A stretch of DNA of 64,000 nucleotides from Desulfosporosinus cupriresistens (GTDB lineage: Bacteria; Bacillota; Desulfitobacteriia; Desulfitobacteriales; Desulfitobacteriaceae): NCBI RefSeq assembly GCF_001707885.1, contig NZ_MASS01000011.1:36684-100683 (forward strand), in the 5' to 3' direction. Shown here one piece after another: positions 60,865 to 64,000 of this stretch; positions within the stretch are counted from its first letter, which is position 1, and each line of letters begins with the position of its first letter. The notes beneath the pieces are model-generated. The model was not told the DNA's origin, ran no database searches, and worked only from the letters and a program-made list of their open reading frames with translations. The translations under genes were made by a program, and so were the position numbers.

Positions 60865-62205
60865 GTGGATTTAGTTGAAAAGGACTTGAGATATATCTGG
60901 CACCCTTGTTCACAGATGAAAGATTATGAAGAACTTAAGCCGATTATTATCGACCATGGGAAAGGGGTCTATTTATACGATAAAGAAGGTAAGGAATATA
61001 TCGATATCGTAAGTTCCTGGTGGTGTAATCTTTTAGGACATTGTAACCCAAAGATTAATAATGCCATAAAGCTGCAATTAGATAAGTTAGAGCACGTTAT
61101 CTTCGCCAACTTTTCGCATGAACCGGCCATTAATCTCTGTGAACAGTTAATGGAGATTATACCCAAAGGACTTACCAAATTTAATTTTTCGGACAATGGT
61201 TCTGCAGCGGTAGAATGCGCTTTAAAAATGAGCTTTCAATATCAGTATCAGACAGGCCATGCCCAGAAAACTAAATTTATGTGTTTGACAGAAGGGTATC
61301 ATGGAGAAACCATTGGAGCCTTGTCAGTTGGAAGCATGGATTTGTATGCCAGAATCTATAAGCCTATGTTAATGGACACCATTCCTGTACAAGCACCCGA
61401 CTGCTATAGGTGCCCTTATGGAAAATGCAGAAGCGACTGTAAGGCCGAATGTTTTGAACATGCCGAAAAGGCCTTTGCCGAGCAGGCCGATGAAATCTGT
61501 GCCATGATCGTAGAGCCGTTGCTTCAAGGGGGTGCAGGTATGCGAATCTATCCTGCAATCTATTTGAAAAAACTTCGTAAATTATGTGATGAGTATCATG
61601 TGATTTTGATTGCTGATGAAATCGCCACAGGTTTTGGCAGAACCGGAAAAATGTTTGCCTTTGATCATGCGGAGGTAAGCCCTGACATTATGTGCGTTTC
61701 CAAAGGTCTGACAGGCGGTTATATGCCAATGGCTATAACAATAACGACCGATGAGATTTTCGATGCCTTTTACGCAGATTATAATGAAGGAAAAGCATTC
61801 ATGCATAGCCATACCTATAGCGGAAATCCTCTGGGATGTACAGCGGCCTTAGCTGTTCAGGAACTATTAAGAGAAGACCACATTTTGGAGAAAGCCGTAG
61901 TAAGAGCTGAATATCTTCATAATAAATTAAACGAAGCATTATTGGAGCATCCTCATATTGGCGAAATCAGACATATCGGCTTGGTGAACGCTATGGAATT
62001 GGTAATCGATAAGAATACAAAGCAAGAATATGATTCTAAACTTCGCATAGGTTATCAGATTTACAAGAATGCTTTGGAGAAAGGTCTGATCTTAAGGCCG
62101 CTTGGAAATGTGTTATACTTTAATCCGCCCTTGATTATCAATAAAGAAGAGATAGATAAAGCTGTATCAATATGTACTGAGTCAATTAAAGAAGTAATTG
62201 GCTGA
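60865..62205 (+). CDS. bioA: Adenosylmethionine-8-amino-7-oxononanoate aminotransferase
   Basis: 446 residues, class III aminotransferase; SAM gives the amino group. 'LRYIWHPCSQMKDYEELKPI' (the HPCxQM start is BioA-specific), 'VSSWWCNLLGHCNPKIN', 'FSDNGSAAVECALKMSFQY', 'IADEIATGFGRTGKMFA', PLP Lys in 'MCVSKGLTGGYMPMA', 'HSHTYSGNPLGC'. Contains an extra Cys-rich loop (CYRCPYGKCRSDCKAEC) seen in some clostridial BioA. GTG 60865 with AAGGAT upstream. Separated from bioD by the IS-like remnant but same direction. Confidence 0.95.
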   Translation: MDLVEKDLRYIWHPCSQMKDYEELKPIIIDHGKGVYLYDKEGKEYIDIVSSWWCNLLGHCNPKINNAIKLQLDKLEHVIFANFSHEPAINLCEQLMEIIPKGLTKFNFSDNGSAAVECALKMSFQYQYQTGHAQKTKFMCLTEGYHGETIGALSVGSMDLYARIYKPMLMDTIPVQAPDCYRCPYGKCRSDCKAECFEHAEKAFAEQADEICAMIVEPLLQGGAGMRIYPAIYLKKLRKLCDEYHVILIADEIATGFGRTGKMFAFDHAEVSPDIMCVSKGLTGGYMPMAITITTDEIFDAFYADYNEGKAFMHSHTYSGNPLGCTAALAVQELLREDHILEKAVVRAEYLHNKLNEALLEHPHIGEIRHIGLVNAMELVIDKNTKQEYDSKLRIGYQIYKNALEKGLILRPLGNVLYFNPPLIINKEEIDKAVSICTESIKEVIG

Positions 62206-62258
62206 GAATCCTAACGGTAAGGCCAAGATCTGTCTCCAAATTCGAAAGGTGTCAACTG

Positions 62259-62438
62259 GTGAGCGGTGTAAAAGCCACTAATGAACAGTTTAATTTTGCA
62301 TTGGATTTCTCTGCAGATAAAGAAAATGTTTTAAAGGAATTCATAGCGAGTGAAAATTTAACTTTAGTCGACGATAAATTTATGGGACACAAAACAAAGA
62401 AAGGTGCATTTGGGGTTGTAGCAGAGGTTATCATATAA
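62259..62438 (+). pseudogene. Short unrecognised ORF or gene tail
   Basis: GTG 62259 after AAAGGTG; 59 residues 'VKATNEQFNFALDFSADKEN'...'KKGAFGVVAEVII'. Composition is protein-like, but no family recognised; may be the end of a lost gene. Confidence 0.35.
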
Positions 62439-62460
62439 GTGTCATTACTTCCAGCTTCAG

Positions 62461-62518
62461 AAAGGGGGGGACGGATACGTTGTTTCCGCATAAAACAACG
62501 TATCTGTCCCCCCCTTTT
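62461..62518. repeat. REP-like long hairpin with G7/C7 ends
   Basis: AAAGGGGGGGACGGATACGT-TGTTT (62461-62485) pairs with AAACAACGTATCTGTCCCCCCCTTT (62493-62517) with a single G-T pair. GGGGACGG...CCGTCCCC-type hairpins are typical of REP/RAYT repeats in clostridia. Also able to stop transcription in both directions (TTTT on one side, AAA on the other). Confidence 0.75.
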
Positions 62519-62595
62519 CCCATTCGGCATGACTATGAGGTGAAATGCAGAATAGTGCTTTTAGTAATGAAGTGCTCTGACGAGGCTATCACCGG

Positions 62596-62623
62596 CTCGC
62601 TCACTTGATTTAAGACCATAATT
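62596..62623 (+). repeat. 28-bp direct repeat, copy 2
   Basis: Identical to 50608-50635; flanked by AGAGGAAAGAAGTGAAATTA in both places. Confidence 0.85.
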
Positions 62624-62732
62624 AAAAGAAAGAGGAAAGAAGTGAAATTACAAGAACTGTTTTTAAATATATGTTGACTATATCGTGGATTGCAGGCAAG
62701 ATTATGGGTAGTTGGTAAAATGAGGTGAAATA

Positions 62733-63725
62733 ATGAAAAAACGGGCATGGCGTATCATCGGTGGTAGCCCGCTCACAGTTGGCGAGAGGAATATTAAGGG
62801 ACGAATCAAGAATGTGCTGAATTTCAAAAGGCCCGCAGCATGGGTATTGATCATTTCGGTATTGGCAGTCATCCTCTCGTCTGTATGCCTGTTGACGAAT
62901 CCTGCGCTGAAGCCGGAGTTTCTTGGTGCGACTGCTGTACCTTCCATGGAGAAGGATCAGATTAATGAAGGCACGAGGGTTGGGGAGAATATCAAAAAAG
63001 GCACACCCCGGGAAGTGGTCTTAAAAATCATGGGTGAACCTGATTTTACGTTATCGGGGCTTTATGGTGACGGTTATGTGCTCGAAGACGGGTCTACAGA
63101 AGTATTTTATTATGGTGCCAACGAGTTGGTGTATGAGATTAAGCGATCAGATGCACCGTGGAAACTTTTAGGCAATGCTGATGTTAATAGGGACGGCCTG
63201 AAGGAATCTATTTATCTTGATCAATCACAACGAGACAATGGGTCCGTCACGCTTCGCATTTGTGATAGTAGCGGCAATGATATATGGAGCGAGGAGGCCG
63301 GCACTTCGCATGCGGGCTGGACTTCACTTTTCCTCTGCGAACAGGGCGGAGAAGATTATCTTTTGCGATATCTCCCAGGCATGTGGCAGGGTTATTGTAC
63401 CTATACCTATACCCTTTTCACTCTGGAGGGCGGCGTCGAGCATGTCGTCCGCAGTAACACAATCGGGTTTGACGTAAACGGTGTTAATAAACTGGACGCG
63501 CCCAAGATGATCGCTTTTGCGGAGGAAGTGAATGCGTTGCTCGGCAAGAGTACGCTTCTCCTGAGCAGCGAAGGCGGAGAATATTCCTTTGGTCCGTCGT
63601 CAGCTGACCGGTTCTTTGAGAGATATTCATGGCTGGATGCTACGCCGGAGCTTTATGCAGACGGTGACGACCTTAAGACACGCCTGGTCAAATACAGCGA
63701 GTATGCAGTTTCAAATCATAGATGA
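62733..63725 (+). CDS. Membrane-anchored protein: BlaR1/M56 tail fused to an unknown extracellular domain
   Basis: 330 residues. The start (GGSPLTVGERNIKGRIKNVL, then a membrane helix at ~36-56 ending 'LLTNPALK') is the end of M56/BlaR1-type antirepressors; the HExxH peptidase part is missing. Residues ~80-330 form an extracellular domain with 'KKGTPREVVLKIMGEPDF' (SmpA/OmlA-like small repeat) and an FG-GAP-like 'GNADVNRDGLKESIYLD'. GAGGTG upstream of ATG 62733 allows expression. Either a 5'-truncated gene or a new anchored protein. Confidence 0.55.
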   Translation: MKKRAWRIIGGSPLTVGERNIKGRIKNVLNFKRPAAWVLIISVLAVILSSVCLLTNPALKPEFLGATAVPSMEKDQINEGTRVGENIKKGTPREVVLKIMGEPDFTLSGLYGDGYVLEDGSTEVFYYGANELVYEIKRSDAPWKLLGNADVNRDGLKESIYLDQSQRDNGSVTLRICDSSGNDIWSEEAGTSHAGWTSLFLCEQGGEDYLLRYLPGMWQGYCTYTYTLFTLEGGVEHVVRSNTIGFDVNGVNKLDAPKMIAFAEEVNALLGKSTLLLSSEGGEYSFGPSSADRFFERYSWLDATPELYADGDDLKTRLVKYSEYAVSNHR

Positions 63726-63756
63726 AAGAATAGAAGAATAATATATGACCTAAATC

Positions 63757-63786
63757 AGCCGTCGGCTGAAGGAGGCCAAGGACCTG
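63757..63786 (+). repeat. DUF3102 gene fragment
   Basis: AGCCGTCGGCTGAAGGAGGC-CAAGGACCTG encodes RRLKEAKDL and matches 45869-45898 of the DUF3102 gene with few changes. Confidence 0.7.
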
Positions 63787-63793
63787 ACAAATA

Positions 63794-63831
63794 AAGTGTC
63801 CCTAGAGGAAGAAATTCCTTTAGGGACACTT
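63794..63831. terminator. 17-bp hairpin
   Basis: AAGTGTCCCTAGAGGAA / TTCCTTTAGGGACACTT with one mismatch and a 4-base loop. The remaining bases to 64000 show no gene. Confidence 0.65.
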
Positions 63832-64000
63832 GGTCAATAGTCTTGGAATATCTCAGATAAATTGGACCTGTGTCTAGTTTAGAGTTACCTTAATAGCTCA
63901 AATATCTTAAAGGCTGAGGAATGCAAATTGTCCGAAATTATAAATGACTAGACTAGGCTCATCATATTTTAAAAACAGTGGAACTTTTTAACCCCATTAT

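Overview
The window looks like the chromosome of a Gram-positive, moderately low-GC Firmicute. Strong AGGAGG-type ribosome binding sites, many TTG and GTG starts, DUF1659/DUF2922 and DUF3102 genes, an EFR1-type ferredoxin, a BioW-dependent biotin pathway and a c-di-GMP riboswitch all fit. The gene mix suggests a clostridial Peptococcaceae-like organism (Desulfosporosinus/Desulfitobacterium type). That placement is an inference from gene content, not a measured relationship. No tRNA or rRNA gene was seen.

Layout. (1) 1-7.2 kb: the 3' end of a CCA-adding enzyme, two acetyltransferases, an ArsR regulator, an IS200/IS605-group tnpB element with a probable omega-RNA end, a metallo-beta-lactamase-fold hydrolase, and a DUF5131 gene beside a broken three-Cys-motif partner gene. 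(2) 7.2-26.8 kb: a defence-like accessory island. It holds a 1604-residue exonuclease-RecQ-UvrD fusion, a GIY-YIG/DUF4357 protein, a DEDD exonuclease, an IS91-like remnant, a PIN / XRE-ImmA pair, a compact four-gene bacterial ubiquitin-like operon (Ubl, E2-like, JAMM peptidase, E1-like), a decayed DUF3427 helicase, a MazG-like gene and a DUF2075 helicase stopped by one nonsense codon. (3) 26.8-35.5 kb: gene fragments, then a DEDD exonuclease, a pRiA4b-type protein, a zinc-ribbon protein, an AraC regulator, an aldo/keto reductase and a 5'-truncated diguanylate cyclase. (4) 35.5-44 kb: an MFS transporter, rhodanese, a MocR regulator divergent from two flavin-binding genes, an old-yellow-enzyme remnant, a c-di-GMP-I riboswitch with terminator, a transposon scar (TnpW-like gene plus a 34-codon recombinase stub), a macrodomain protein and an SGNH hydrolase. 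(5) 44-56 kb: a patchwork of truncated genes, phage/element-type genes (DUF2922, DUF1659, DUF3102), a PadR/DUF1048 operon, an MFS transporter with a one-base frameshift, LysR, a second RecQ fragment and a deleted ABC-F gene. (6) 56-62.2 kb: a 50-residue membrane protein unit, then the biotin operon bioWF-bioB-bioD-bioA behind a near-perfect BirA-type operator, with an IS605-like end inserted between bioD and bioA. (7) 62.2-64 kb: remnants and a BlaR1-tail fusion.

How the genes work together. The biotin operon is self-contained from pimelate to biotin: BioW and BioF activities are fused, followed by BioA, BioD and BioB, probably under BirA control. The Ubl-E2-JAMM-E1 genes overlap by 4-8 bases and should be made as one coupled unit that conjugates and deconjugates a small modifier, most likely as anti-phage defence. 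Much of the rest is a graveyard: about twenty truncated, frameshifted or nonsense-interrupted genes, repeated fragments of the same genes (RecQ, DUF3427 helicase, DUF3102, an XRE-terminator-DUF2922 module) and many strong hairpins. This points to repeated insertion, recombination and deletion.
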